Shown here piece by piece: positions 7,376 through 14,773 of a stretch of DNA of 16,328 nucleotides; position 1 is the first letter of the stretch, and the number at the start of each line of letters is the position of its first letter. The notes under the pieces were generated by a model. That model worked only from the letters and a program-made list of their open reading frames with translations. It was not told where the DNA came from and ran no database searches. This DNA is from Bacillota bacterium (GTDB taxonomy: Bacteria > Bacillota > Clostridia > Oscillospirales > Ruminococcaceae). The translations under genes and the position numbers were made by a program. Location: assembly GCA_023395435.1 (NCBI GenBank), contig JAEWZG010000101.1, positions 1 through 16,328 on the forward strand, given 5' to 3'.

Positions 7376-7399
7376 AACTGGTTTTCAACCAGTTTTTTT
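7376..7399 (+). terminator. Terminator of the lysine riboswitch
   Basis: AACTGGTT (7376-7383), loop TTC, AACCAGTT (7387-7394) and a run of seven Ts to 7399. It lies between the aptamer and asd and is the expected lysine-dependent stop site. Confidence 0.9.
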
Positions 7400-7494
7400 A
7401 ATATTTATATTATTTGCATAAAAAAGTGGGAATAACAAATAATTATTCTATTATAGTTTTTCACTTTTAAATTAAACAGATAGGAGTTTTTTAA

Positions 7495-8574
7495 ATGAAA
7501 CAGTTTAATGTAGGAATAATCGGCGCAACAGGAATGGTAGGACAGAGATTTACTATACTTCTTGAAAATCATCCTTGGTTTAAAGTCACAACAGTTGCAG
7601 CTTCTCCTCGTTCTGCAGGAAAAACGCTTAAAGAAGCTATTGGCAATAGATGGGCAATGAATAAACCTATTCCTAAAGATATGGAGAATCTAATTGTTCT
7701 TGATGCAACAGCTGATATAAATAAAATTGCTTCACAAGTAGATTTTGTTTTTTGTGCAGTTGATATGAAAAAGGATGAAATAAAAGCACTTGAAGAAGCT
7801 TATGCAAAGGCAGAATGCCCTGTTATTTCAAACAACTCAGCTAACAGAGGTACACCTGATGTTCCAATGATGGTTCCTGAAATTAACCCTGAACACGCTG
7901 AAATAATAAAAGCACAGAGAGAACGACTTGGAACAAAACGTGGCTTTATTGCTGTTAAATCAAACTGCTCAATTCAAAGCTATGTTCCAGCACTTCACCC
8001 ACTAAAAAAATTCGGCATTAAGAATGTCCTTGCATGCACATACCAGGCAATTTCAGGTGCTGGAAAGACTTTTGAAACTTGGCCTGAAATGCTTGATAAT
8101 CTTATTCCTTACATTGGTGGAGAAGAAGAAAAATCAGAGCAGGAACCATTAAAGGTCTGGGGAAAAATCGAAGGCAATAAGATTGTAAATGCTGAAGGTA
8201 TTGAAATAACAACACAATGCCTCAGAGTACCTGTATCAGATGGTCATACAGCTGCTGTATTTGTGACATTTGAAAACAAGCCAACAAAAGAAGAAATTAT
8301 AGAGGCTTGGAAGGATTTTAAGGGTGTTCCACAGGAGCTTGAACTTCCATTAGCACCAAAACAGTTCTTAAATTATTTTGAAGATGACAATCGTCCACAG
8401 GCTAAGCTTGACAGAGATATGGAAAAAGGAATGGCTATTTCAATAGGACGTCTTCGTGAAGATAAACAATATCATTACAAATTTGTTTGCTTATCACATA
8501 ATACAATAAGAGGAGCAGCAGGCGGTGGAGTATTGATGGCAGAACTACTTGCAGCAAAAGGATACTTAGATTAA
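7495..8574 (+). CDS. asd: Aspartate-semialdehyde dehydrogenase, archaeal/fungal-like long form
   Basis: A 359-residue enzyme that reduces aspartyl phosphate with NADPH to aspartate semialdehyde, the branch point to lysine, diaminopimelate, threonine and methionine. The N-terminal Rossmann motif is GATGMVGQRF (10-19); the catalytic Cys158 is in KSNCSIQ; QAISGAGK (184-191) follows; His251 in VSDGHTAAV is the likely acid/base residue. Length and the SNCSIQSY and TWPEM stretches resemble the archaeal/fungal branch (about 350 residues) more than the classical E. coli enzyme; this is a judgement from memory of the families. AGGAG lies eight bases before the ATG. It is the first gene behind the lysine riboswitch. 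Its stop codon overlaps the next start by one base (TAATG). Confidence 0.95.
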   Translation: MKQFNVGIIGATGMVGQRFTILLENHPWFKVTTVAASPRSAGKTLKEAIGNRWAMNKPIPKDMENLIVLDATADINKIASQVDFVFCAVDMKKDEIKALEEAYAKAECPVISNNSANRGTPDVPMMVPEINPEHAEIIKAQRERLGTKRGFIAVKSNCSIQSYVPALHPLKKFGIKNVLACTYQAISGAGKTFETWPEMLDNLIPYIGGEEEKSEQEPLKVWGKIEGNKIVNAEGIEITTQCLRVPVSDGHTAAVFVTFENKPTKEEIIEAWKDFKGVPQELELPLAPKQFLNYFEDDNRPQAKLDRDMEKGMAISIGRLREDKQYHYKFVCLSHNTIRGAAGGGVLMAELLAAKGYLD

Positions 8575-9185
8575 TGATTAGTGTAATAGTATGGTTTGGG
8601 AATAATAAGCTGACTTTTCAAAGAGTCAACAAAAAATACCGTACTTTTTCAGAACCTGAAGATCTTCTGTTCGTTGAACTACCTTCTATCCCTTATGTTC
8701 AGAACTTCTTCCAGGACTTTAATTTTACATGTGAAAAGCTAAAACAATTTGTAAAAAAATATTTTTCCAAAAAGATCGTCAAGGAAAATGTTCTGTGTGT
8801 TGTCCCTTGTGATACAACTGCTAATGAAAAAAAGATTATATGTGAATCTTTTGAAAGCATATTTGCTAAGAATATCACAATCGTTACATATAACGGGCTT
8901 CTTGTTGACAGTATTGAAAGCAGAATGTGTATTTCTGCTAGTCAGAGATCTGTTACGATTTCTTATTTCATAAATGCGACAGAAATTGATAAGGTACATC
9001 TCAATATTGCTACTGTATCGAAGGAAGAAATCATTTTCTCAATAAGACAAATTGAAAGCAAATTTCAACTTCAGGGGACGCCAATTTTTTATTTCAACCT
9101 TCCACCTAATCTTAAAATCGGAACTGAAATAACAGATGGTGGATTAATAGCTAACATAAGAAATATTCTTACAAATAAGAATTAG
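8574..9185 (+). CDS. Uncharacterised protein, possibly a short degenerate MreB/actin-like protein
   Basis: No standard family is obvious for this 203-residue soluble protein. Several stretches parallel MreB in the right order. The N-terminus VIVWFGNNKLTF, with SEP at 26-28, sits where MreB has its DLGT phosphate-1 loop and NEP. FNFTCEKLKQFVKKYF (49-64) resembles the D-x-D-V-T-E-x-M-L-x-x-F-I-x-K helix. NVLCVVPCDTTANEKK (72-87) resembles the V-C-V-P-S-x-x-T-x-V-E-K strand. EEIIFSIRQIESKFQL (151-166) resembles the helix before the MreB IIB domain, and LPPNL with TDGGLI (176-192) the P-P-E-L and T-G-G region. The nucleotide-binding Asp/Gly loops are not conserved and domain IIB seems absent, since MreB is about 340 residues. 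Catalysis is therefore unlikely; a structural or binding role is possible. AAAAGGA precedes the start, which overlaps the asd stop codon, so translation is coupled. dapA follows after 13 bases. It could instead be an unrelated orphan family. Confidence 0.55.
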   Translation: MISVIVWFGNNKLTFQRVNKKYRTFSEPEDLLFVELPSIPYVQNFFQDFNFTCEKLKQFVKKYFSKKIVKENVLCVVPCDTTANEKKIICESFESIFAKNITIVTYNGLLVDSIESRMCISASQRSVTISYFINATEIDKVHLNIATVSKEEIIFSIRQIESKFQLQGTPIFYFNLPPNLKIGTEITDGGLIANIRNILTNKN

Positions 9186-9198
9186 AGAGGATTTAACT

Positions 9199-10086
9199 AT
9201 GAAGAATACAATTTTTACTGGTGCCGGCGTTGCAATTGTTACTCCTATGAACGATGATGGAAGTATAAATTACGACGGACTCGGCAAGCTAATAGATTTT
9301 AATATTGATAATGGAACTGATGCTATCATAGTTTGTGGTACTACTGGCGAAGCATCAACTATGACAGATGAAGAACACAAGGATTGTATCAGATATGCTG
9401 TTGAAAGAACAGCAAAGAGAGTTCCAGTCATTGCAGGAACAGGTAGTAATGACACAGCATATGCTATTGAGCTATCTAAAGAAGCTGAAGAGCTTGGTGC
9501 TGATGCTGTTCTTGTTGTTACACCTTACTACAACAAAACCTCACAAGCTGGACTTATAGCACATTTTACTGCTATCGCAGATAGCATAAATATTCCGATA
9601 GTCCTATATAATATACCAAGCAGAACAGGTATTAATATTGCTATTGAAACTTTTGTTGAACTTGCGAAGCATCCTAATATTGTTGCTGTCAAGGAAGCAG
9701 GCGGTAATATCAACTACTTTGCAAGGATTATTGAAGCTTGTGGAAATTCACTTGATGTTTACAGCGGTGATGATGGAATGACTGTTCCTGTAATGTCTAT
9801 CGGTGGCAAGGGAGTAATTTCAGTTCTTTCAAACATAATGCCAAAAGAAGTATACAATCTTTGTCAGCTTTGTATTAATAATGATTTTACTGCTGCTGGT
9901 AAGGAACAGATAAGATTACTTGATCTTATGAACAGCTTGTTTATTGATGTTAATCCTATTCCTATCAAGGAAGCTTTGAATATTATGGGAATGCAGGCCG
10001 GACCTTGCAGAATGCCACTTGTTCCTATGTCTGACAAGGCAAGAGAAACACTAAAGGCTTCAATGAAGAAAATCAATTTAATTTAA
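9199..10086 (+). CDS. dapA: 4-hydroxy-tetrahydrodipicolinate synthase
   Basis: A 295-residue TIM-barrel aldolase that condenses pyruvate with aspartate semialdehyde, the first step of the lysine/diaminopimelate branch. The active-site set is complete: Thr48 and Thr49 in CGTTGEAS, Tyr111 in TPYYNK, Tyr137 in LYNIPSRTG with Arg142, and the Schiff-base Lys165 in VAVKEAGGN. Length is the usual 290-295. GAGAGG precedes the ATG. It uses the product of asd, two genes upstream, and is followed 12 bases later by dapB, so the three enzymes act in sequence in one lysine-regulated operon. Confidence 0.97.
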   Translation: MKNTIFTGAGVAIVTPMNDDGSINYDGLGKLIDFNIDNGTDAIIVCGTTGEASTMTDEEHKDCIRYAVERTAKRVPVIAGTGSNDTAYAIELSKEAEELGADAVLVVTPYYNKTSQAGLIAHFTAIADSINIPIVLYNIPSRTGINIAIETFVELAKHPNIVAVKEAGGNINYFARIIEACGNSLDVYSGDDGMTVPVMSIGGKGVISVLSNIMPKEVYNLCQLCINNDFTAAGKEQIRLLDLMNSLFIDVNPIPIKEALNIMGMQAGPCRMPLVPMSDKARETLKASMKKINLI

Positions 10087-10098
10087 GGATGTGAAATT

Positions 10099-10848
10099 AT
10101 GACCAACATTGCTATAAGTGGATGCAATGGGAAAATGGGCAAGATAATTTATAATTGCATTTGCGAAAGAGATGATTGTCAGGTTATTGCGGGCATAGAT
10201 ATAAACACTAAACAGTATGCTGACTTCCCTATCGCTTCAAAGCCATCTGATTTACCTGTAAAACCAGATGTCATTATTGATTTTTCTCATCCTTCAACTC
10301 TTGATTCATTGATTGAATATGCTCTTACTAACAATGTAGCTGTCGTTTTTGCTACAACTGGCTATTCTCAGGAACAAATTGAAAAGATTAAAACTGCTGG
10401 TGAACAGATCCCTGTTTTCTTTACATTTAATCTTTCACTTGGTATAAATCTTCTTGTTGAGCTTGCTAAAAAAGCTACCTCTTTTTTAGGCGGACAATTT
10501 GATATTGAGATTATTGAAAAGCACCACAATCAGAAGATTGACGCACCGAGCGGAACAGCAATAATGCTTGCTGACGCTATAAATTCTGTTCTTGATGACT
10601 GCTATCATTATATGTACGACAGACATTCGCAGAGAAAGAAAAGAGATAAAAAAGAAATCGGCATGCATGCAGTTCGTGGCGGCACTATTGTTGGAGAACA
10701 CGAAGTAATTTTTGCAGGACATGATGAAGTTATTACTTTATCACATAGTGCATCTTCAAAAGAAGTTTTTGCCGTAGGTTCAGTAAACGCTGCAGTATTC
10801 TTAAAAGGAAAATCTGCAGGATTATATTCAATGTCAGATCTTTTATAA
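10099..10848 (+). CDS. dapB: 4-hydroxy-tetrahydrodipicolinate reductase
   Basis: A 249-residue NAD(P)H-dependent reductase that takes the DapA product to tetrahydrodipicolinate. The Rossmann loop is GCNGKMGK (8-15), then DFSHPS (61-66) and FATTGYS (84-90). The catalytic and substrate-binding stretch is EKHHNQKIDAPSGTA (140-154) with His142, His143 and Lys146; RGGTIVGEHEV (193-203) follows. AAGGATG lies just upstream of the start. It is the last gene of the lysine operon and is followed by a hairpin terminator. The later enzymes of diaminopimelate synthesis are not in the window, so the acylated, dehydrogenase or DapL route cannot be told. Confidence 0.97.
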   Translation: MTNIAISGCNGKMGKIIYNCICERDDCQVIAGIDINTKQYADFPIASKPSDLPVKPDVIIDFSHPSTLDSLIEYALTNNVAVVFATTGYSQEQIEKIKTAGEQIPVFFTFNLSLGINLLVELAKKATSFLGGQFDIEIIEKHHNQKIDAPSGTAIMLADAINSVLDDCYHYMYDRHSQRKKRDKKEIGMHAVRGGTIVGEHEVIFAGHDEVITLSHSASSKEVFAVGSVNAAVFLKGKSAGLYSMSDLL

Positions 10849-10854
10849 TTATCA

Positions 10855-10885
10855 AAAGCCTGTAATATATTACAGGCTTTGTGTT
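10855..10885 (+). terminator. Terminator of the lysine operon
   Basis: AAAGCCTGTAA (10855-10865), loop TATA, TTACAGGCTTT (10870-10880): an 11-base perfect stem followed by a T-rich but interrupted tail. Confidence 0.85.
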
Positions 10886-10907
10886 TTATATTTTTGTAAT
10901 ACATGGG

Positions 10908-10936
10908 TTTATTTTTTAAAAAAACAAGTGTATAAT
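10908..10936 (+). promoter_or_regulatory. Probable promoter of the cupin-HD pair
   Basis: TATAAT (10931-10936) with a weak -35, TTTATT (10908-10913), at 17-base spacing. The -10 box is good, the -35 poor. Its position rules out the upstream GTG (10928) as a translation start. Confidence 0.5.
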
Positions 10937-10975
10937 GGAAGAAGAAATAATTTTATTTTGCAAAAAGGAGAAAAA

Positions 10976-11320
10976 ATGGAAAAAATAAATTTAATAAAGG
11001 AAGTTAACTCAGTTAATGAACTTTATATTTATAAGAAAATAGCTCACTTAAATGGACATACTATAAGTGTTGTCAATGTTGAAAACAGAACTCTTGATTT
11101 TCATATGCATGAAAATTCAGATGAGCTATTTTATGTCATTGAAGGAAGTTTTGTTCTTGAAACAGAAGTTAAAAGAACACAAGTAAATGATGGTGAATTT
11201 ATTATTGTCCCTAAAGGTACACTTCATCGACCTGTTGTTACGTCACTATGCAAATTCCTGATGATTGAACTTGATGGAACACTAAACAAATCAAATAGCG
11301 GAGATTTATACGAAGATTAG
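10976..11320 (+). CDS. Small single-domain cupin protein
   Basis: A 114-residue soluble cupin. The first cupin motif is visible as HMHENSDELFYVIEGSF (43-59), with metal ligands His43, His45 and Glu50; the second as GEFIIVPKGTLHRP (73-86), with His84. A mononuclear metal site is therefore likely, but the substrate or role cannot be read. The start at 10976 is preferred because AAAGGAG lies just before it, while the in-frame GTG at 10928 overlaps the promoter -10 box. The HD-domain gene follows after 17 bases, so the pair is probably cotranscribed. Confidence 0.85.
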   Translation: MEKINLIKEVNSVNELYIYKKIAHLNGHTISVVNVENRTLDFHMHENSDELFYVIEGSFVLETEVKRTQVNDGEFIIVPKGTLHRPVVTSLCKFLMIELDGTLNKSNSGDLYED

Positions 11321-11337
11321 AATAAGGAGTACCAAAC

Positions 11338-12003
11338 ATGAGCTTAATTACTTATAAGTATATCAAGGAAAATGAAGAAATTCAAACATATATCAAGCAA
11401 GCTGATAAGACACTTGAGGAGCTTGGATACACAGAGCATTCGTTTGCTCACGTTGGCATAGTTTCACAGAATGCAGGTATGATATTAGAAAAACTTGGCT
11501 ACCCCGAAAGAATGGTGGAACTAGCAAAAATAGCTGGTTATATGCACGATATCGGTAATGTCGTAAATAGAGTAAATCATGCTTTAAGCGGAGCAAATAT
11601 GGCTTTCAGATTACTTGACAAGATTAATGTTCCCCCTGAGGAAATTGCTCAGATTATTTCTGCTATTGGTCATCATGATGAGGGTACTGCACAGCCGTTA
11701 AGCCCTATGTCTGCTGCTATAATCATTGCTGATAAAACTGACGTAAGACGTTCAAGAGTACGTAATACTGACCTTATTACTTTTGATATTCACGATCGTG
11801 TTAACTATGCTGCTGAAAAATCAAGCCTGTATCTGAATGAAGATAACACAGCACTTATTATGGATTTGACTATTGATACTGACATTTCATCTGTTATGGA
11901 GTATTTTGAAATATTCCTTGACAGAATGCTTCTCTGCAAGCGCTCAGCGATGTATCTTGGTGTAAAATTTAAATTCATTATCAATGGCTTAAAGATGATG
12001 TAA
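11338..12003 (+). CDS. HD-domain phosphohydrolase
   Basis: A 221-residue protein with the HD metal-binding signature of metal-dependent phosphohydrolases: His38 (AHVG), the His70-Asp71 pair in GYMHDIGN, His112 and His113 in IGHHDEG, and Asp132 in IADKTD. These proteins usually cleave nucleotide or cyclic-nucleotide phosphoesters; the substrate here is unknown. No membrane segment is seen, so it is cytoplasmic. It lacks the HDGYP signature of c-di-GMP phosphodiesterases. AAGGAG lies upstream of the ATG. It is the second gene of the cupin-HD pair and ends at a strong bidirectional terminator shared with the convergent GGDEF gene. Confidence 0.85.
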   Translation: MSLITYKYIKENEEIQTYIKQADKTLEELGYTEHSFAHVGIVSQNAGMILEKLGYPERMVELAKIAGYMHDIGNVVNRVNHALSGANMAFRLLDKINVPPEEIAQIISAIGHHDEGTAQPLSPMSAAIIIADKTDVRRSRVRNTDLITFDIHDRVNYAAEKSSLYLNEDNTALIMDLTIDTDISSVMEYFEIFLDRMLLCKRSAMYLGVKFKFIINGLKMM

Positions 12004-12020
12004 CATATAAGATAATTAAT

Positions 12021-12050
12021 AAAAGCACAACAAAACTCTGTTGTGCTTTT
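12021..12050. terminator. Bidirectional terminator between the HD and GGDEF genes
   Basis: A perfect 12-base stem, AAAAGCACAACA (12021-12032) with TGTTGTGCTTTT (12039-12050), and a 6-base loop. The T-run end on each strand lets it stop transcripts from both directions. Confidence 0.92.
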
Positions 12051-12055
12051 TAATA

Positions 12056-13879
12056 TTATAGATTAATCTCAGAATAGAATTCGAAATATCCTCCGCCTTT
12101 TCTCTTTGCAATTGTTAATGCTGTTATTGAATTCTTAAACAACTCGTTGAATTCATCTCCATCCTGTGGGAACATAGCAATACCAATGTTAACAGATACC
12201 GACATTGATTCCTCCTCTAGAATGAGTTTGTTTGTTGAATCAATTATTTTATTAATTTTATTTGTGAGAAGATCCACTGAATTAACATCCTTCATAAACA
12301 AGAGAAATTCGTCATCGCTGGATCTTGCTATAAAATCACTTGATCTAAATAATGATTTTAGCTGGTCAGCCGTATCTTTTATTACTTTGTCACCATAACT
12401 ATATCCAAACTTCTCATTAATTAAATTAAAATTATATATATCCACAATCAATAATGCTCCGATTGAACTACTGTTATTATTTATATAATTATTAACGTAA
12501 TTCTTCATACTAAGTTTGTTGTAAAGTCCTGTTAATGAATCATATACAGCAATATCAGAATTTTGATTGCTCTTGATACTTACTTTCTCAATATAACCGA
12601 CTGCCTTAAATGGCGAATCTTTGTAATAAATTGTTGTGGAACTGATTTTAAATAAAGAGTATTTTCCATCAGCTTTTTTGATTTTAACATAAGCTTCATT
12701 ATTGCTTAAACCCGAATTAATTCTTTCAAAAAAATCTTTTAACAACTCAGCATGCTCACTAAAAATAAAATCATTATCAATTAACGACTCAGGAATATTC
12801 TCAATGCTTGGACGACACCCGATTAACTCCTGGAAGCCCTCAGAAAATTTAAGTGTCCTTTTCTTAATATCATACCAAAATGCACATAAAGATGGGGCAT
12901 TTGAAATTATGCTGATCTCTTTTGAAGAAATTTTATTCTGTAATACGAATTGTTTATAGCTACTTCTGCAAAATAATAAATTAATAATAATTATGACCAC
13001 AAAAAGAATTGGGAAAAACGCACTATAAAGATAAATCATATGAAAAGATTTATTTGCATGCTCTTTTGACAATGTAGTGATAACACTCCAACCATTATAA
13101 TGAAACGGAACGGTATAAGCATACATTTTTTTACTTCCATCCAAATAATAAATGCAAGTTTCTTTACTGTTTAGAGCTGCTTGCTCAAGATTATTTACAG
13201 CTGATATATTATTCTTATTCTCTTTTAGCATTTTATTGAATATGTTATCTTCACTTATAAGAACGACTGATCCGCTTGGATCAATAAGAAATACATCGTC
13301 CGCACCTGTCAGATCATCAATATTAACCAGTTTAATAAAATAATCCTTTGATATAGTTATTCGAAGAACACCAACAACTGTTTGATCTTTAACGATAGGA
13401 CATGAGAAAGCAATGAAAGGCTTACCATTAAGGTTTGATTTTTCAATTTCAGTAACAAATTCCTTACCATTCATACTTTCAATAAAATATGATCTGTTTT
13501 TTGAATTGTGAATATTATCATCATCAGTATAACTCATTCCGTCAGGTGTAGTTACTGCCATTCTATCAAAGCCATTTTTCAAACTGATTTGTCTAAGCTT
13601 TTGTAAAACTTCCGGTGATTTAATATCCTTTTCCAATGAAATCATAGAAGAAGTTGAATGCAGGACCTTAAAAATACCATCGAATCTTTCATTGAGTATC
13701 TGATTATTCAGTTGAGCTTTTTGTTTAATTTCACTTTTTGCATTCTTTTCCAGGAAATCATGAGAATAGGTCACAGTTATTGCAAAAAAAGCAGCTAAAA
13801 AAATTATTAATACTATTAAAAATATAAATTTCCTTTTATTGTTTTTTTCTGATAAAAACAATCTAAAACTACTTTTCAT
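12056..13879 (-). CDS. Membrane Cache-PAS-GGDEF protein with degenerate GGDEF signature
   Basis: 607 residues counted from the ATG at 13879. TM1 spans about 17-37; an extracellular Cache-type sensor about 45-275 (ending GWSVITTLS, typical of dCache); TM2 about 283-304; a PAS domain about 325-432; and a C-terminal GGDEF domain about 445-603, opening with YDSLTGLYNK. GGDEF domains make cyclic di-GMP from two GTP. Here the signature is SDDEF (521-525) and the usual D-x-D-x-F-K is DIYNFN (480-485), so Gly, second Asp and Lys are changed. Asp480, Asn488 and Asp497 are kept. The inhibitory-site motif RxxD is intact (Arg512-Asp515). Synthesis may be weak or lost, with c-di-GMP or GTP binding retained (inference). 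The TTG at 13889-13891 lies against the AAGG and is an unlikely start; AAGG is 12 bases before the ATG. Confidence 0.88.
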   Translation of the reverse strand: MKSSFRLFLSEKNNKRKFIFLIVLIIFLAAFFAITVTYSHDFLEKNAKSEIKQKAQLNNQILNERFDGIFKVLHSTSSMISLEKDIKSPEVLQKLRQISLKNGFDRMAVTTPDGMSYTDDDNIHNSKNRSYFIESMNGKEFVTEIEKSNLNGKPFIAFSCPIVKDQTVVGVLRITISKDYFIKLVNIDDLTGADDVFLIDPSGSVVLISEDNIFNKMLKENKNNISAVNNLEQAALNSKETCIYYLDGSKKMYAYTVPFHYNGWSVITTLSKEHANKSFHMIYLYSAFFPILFVVIIIINLLFCRSSYKQFVLQNKISSKEISIISNAPSLCAFWYDIKKRTLKFSEGFQELIGCRPSIENIPESLIDNDFIFSEHAELLKDFFERINSGLSNNEAYVKIKKADGKYSLFKISSTTIYYKDSPFKAVGYIEKVSIKSNQNSDIAVYDSLTGLYNKLSMKNYVNNYINNNSSSIGALLIVDIYNFNLINEKFGYSYGDKVIKDTADQLKSLFRSSDFIARSSDDEFLLFMKDVNSVDLLTNKINKIIDSTNKLILEEESMSVSVNIGIAMFPQDGDEFNELFKNSITALTIAKRKGGGYFEFYSEINL

Positions 13880-13913
13880 TATAGTAATCAACCTTACTTA
13901 ATATGATATAGTT

Positions 13914-13942
13914 ATTATATATGTATTTTACAATAAAGTCAA
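13914..13942 (-). promoter_or_regulatory. Sigma-A promoter of the GGDEF gene
   Basis: Minus-strand TTGACT (13937-13942), 17-base spacer, TATAAT (13914-13919), about 35 bases before the ATG. A perfect 12-base palindrome, TCAAATATTTGA (13939-13950), overlaps the -35 and could be an operator, though such AT-rich palindromes also arise by chance. Confidence 0.75.
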
Positions 13943-14043
13943 ATATTTGATTTTAATATACTAATATCTTACTTATAGTAATGTTTCTATTGAATATATA
14001 AAAAATAAATATAAAAAAATGATTTTTTTAGATTAAATATAGA

Positions 14044-14072
14044 TTGTCAAAAGATAAAAAATAATTTATAAT
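14044..14072 (+). promoter_or_regulatory. Sigma-A promoter of the xpt operon
   Basis: TTGTCA (14044-14049), 17-base spacer, TATAAT (14067-14072). The leader to the xpt start is only about 45 bases and holds no purine riboswitch. The rest of the divergent spacer (13951-14043) is plain AT-rich sequence. Confidence 0.78.
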
Positions 14073-14123
14073 AAATATATGTTTTTTATTTTGTAGAAAT
14101 CTGTAAACTGAAAGAGTGATATT

Positions 14124-14699
14124 GTGGAGCTTCTTAAACAACGAATATTAAAAGATGGTATCGTCAAGGAAGGAAATGTTCTTAAGGTTGACAGTTTTCT
14201 TAATCATCAGATGGATATTAATCTTTTTGCTGAATTTGGCAAAGAATTTAAAAGAAGATTTAAAGATAAAGAAATTAATAAGATACTTACAATCGAAGCT
14301 TCCGGTATTGGTATAGCATGTATTGTTGCTCAGAGTTTTAATGTTCCGGTTGTTTTTGCTAAAAAGACAAAGACAAAGAATATAGCAGGCGAAGTTTACA
14401 CAACAAAGATTGAGTCTTTTACCCACAATAAGATGTATGACATTATTGTCTCAAAAAAGTTCCTAAATAAAAATGACAGGATTTTGATAATAGATGATTT
14501 TCTTGCTAACGGTTGTGCGCTGTTAGGACTTTCACAGCTTGTCAAGGATTCTGGTGCTACTCTTGTCGGCGCAGGAATTATTATTGAAAAAGGCTTTCAG
14601 AATGGTGGCGAGTTAATTAGAAATAGTGGAGTGAGAGTTGAATCACTTGCGATAATTGATAAAATGGATGAGAAAACAGGCATTGTTTTTCAAACTTAA
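14124..14699 (+). CDS. xpt: Xanthine phosphoribosyltransferase
   Basis: A 191-residue type I phosphoribosyltransferase that converts xanthine and PRPP to XMP for purine salvage. The PRPP-binding signature is ILIIDDFLANGCA (120-132) with the paired acidic residues. The opening MELLKQRILKDG, the stretch KILTIEASGIGIA (53-65), and VVFAKK leading to KTKN match Bacillus-type Xpt (about 194 residues). The start is a GTG with AAAGAG about eight bases upstream. The gene has its own strong promoter but no purine riboswitch, unlike the well-known Bacillus xpt leader. It is followed by two small hairpins and then a BMP-family lipoprotein and an ABC ATPase, which suggests that the transporter brings in a purine nucleoside or base (inference). 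Confidence 0.93.
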   Translation: MELLKQRILKDGIVKEGNVLKVDSFLNHQMDINLFAEFGKEFKRRFKDKEINKILTIEASGIGIACIVAQSFNVPVVFAKKTKTKNIAGEVYTTKIESFTHNKMYDIIVSKKFLNKNDRILIIDDFLANGCALLGLSQLVKDSGATLVGAGIIIEKGFQNGGELIRNSGVRVESLAIIDKMDEKTGIVFQT

Positions 14700-14705
14700 G
14701 ATGTA

Positions 14706-14747
14706 TTTAAAGGGAAACCTTTAAAATAGACTTTCCCGTACGGAAAG
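14706..14747 (+). other. Two tandem hairpins between xpt and the lipoprotein gene
   Basis: Hairpin 1: TTTAAAGG (14706-14713), GAAA tetraloop, CCTTTAAA (14718-14725). Hairpin 2: CTTTCC (14731-14736), loop CGTAC, GGAAAG (14742-14747). Neither is followed by a T run (hairpin 2 is followed by As), so they do not look like intrinsic terminators. They may be processing or stability elements that raise lipoprotein mRNA relative to xpt. Confidence 0.55.
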
Positions 14748-14773
14748 AAAAAAATAATAAGGAGTTTAACACT

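Noticed and set aside
7422..7468. Hairpin AAAAGTG/CACTTTT upstream of asd as a second terminator
   Set aside because: The loop is over 30 bases and there is no T run after it; the ribosome site of asd follows normally.
10928..10975. N-terminal extension of the cupin gene from GTG 10928
   Set aside because: It overlaps the -10 box, and AAAGGAG sits just before the internal ATG at 10976.
12003..12056. HD protein as partner c-di-GMP phosphodiesterase for the GGDEF protein
   Set aside because: It lacks the HDGYP extension, is convergent with the GGDEF gene and is separated from it by a strong terminator.
13889..13891. TTG start of the GGDEF gene
   Set aside because: The AAGG lies directly against the TTG, leaving no room for ribosome binding; the ATG at 13879 fits better.
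14073..14123. Purine riboswitch before xpt
   Set aside because: Only about 50 bases are available and none of the conserved purine aptamer segments is present.
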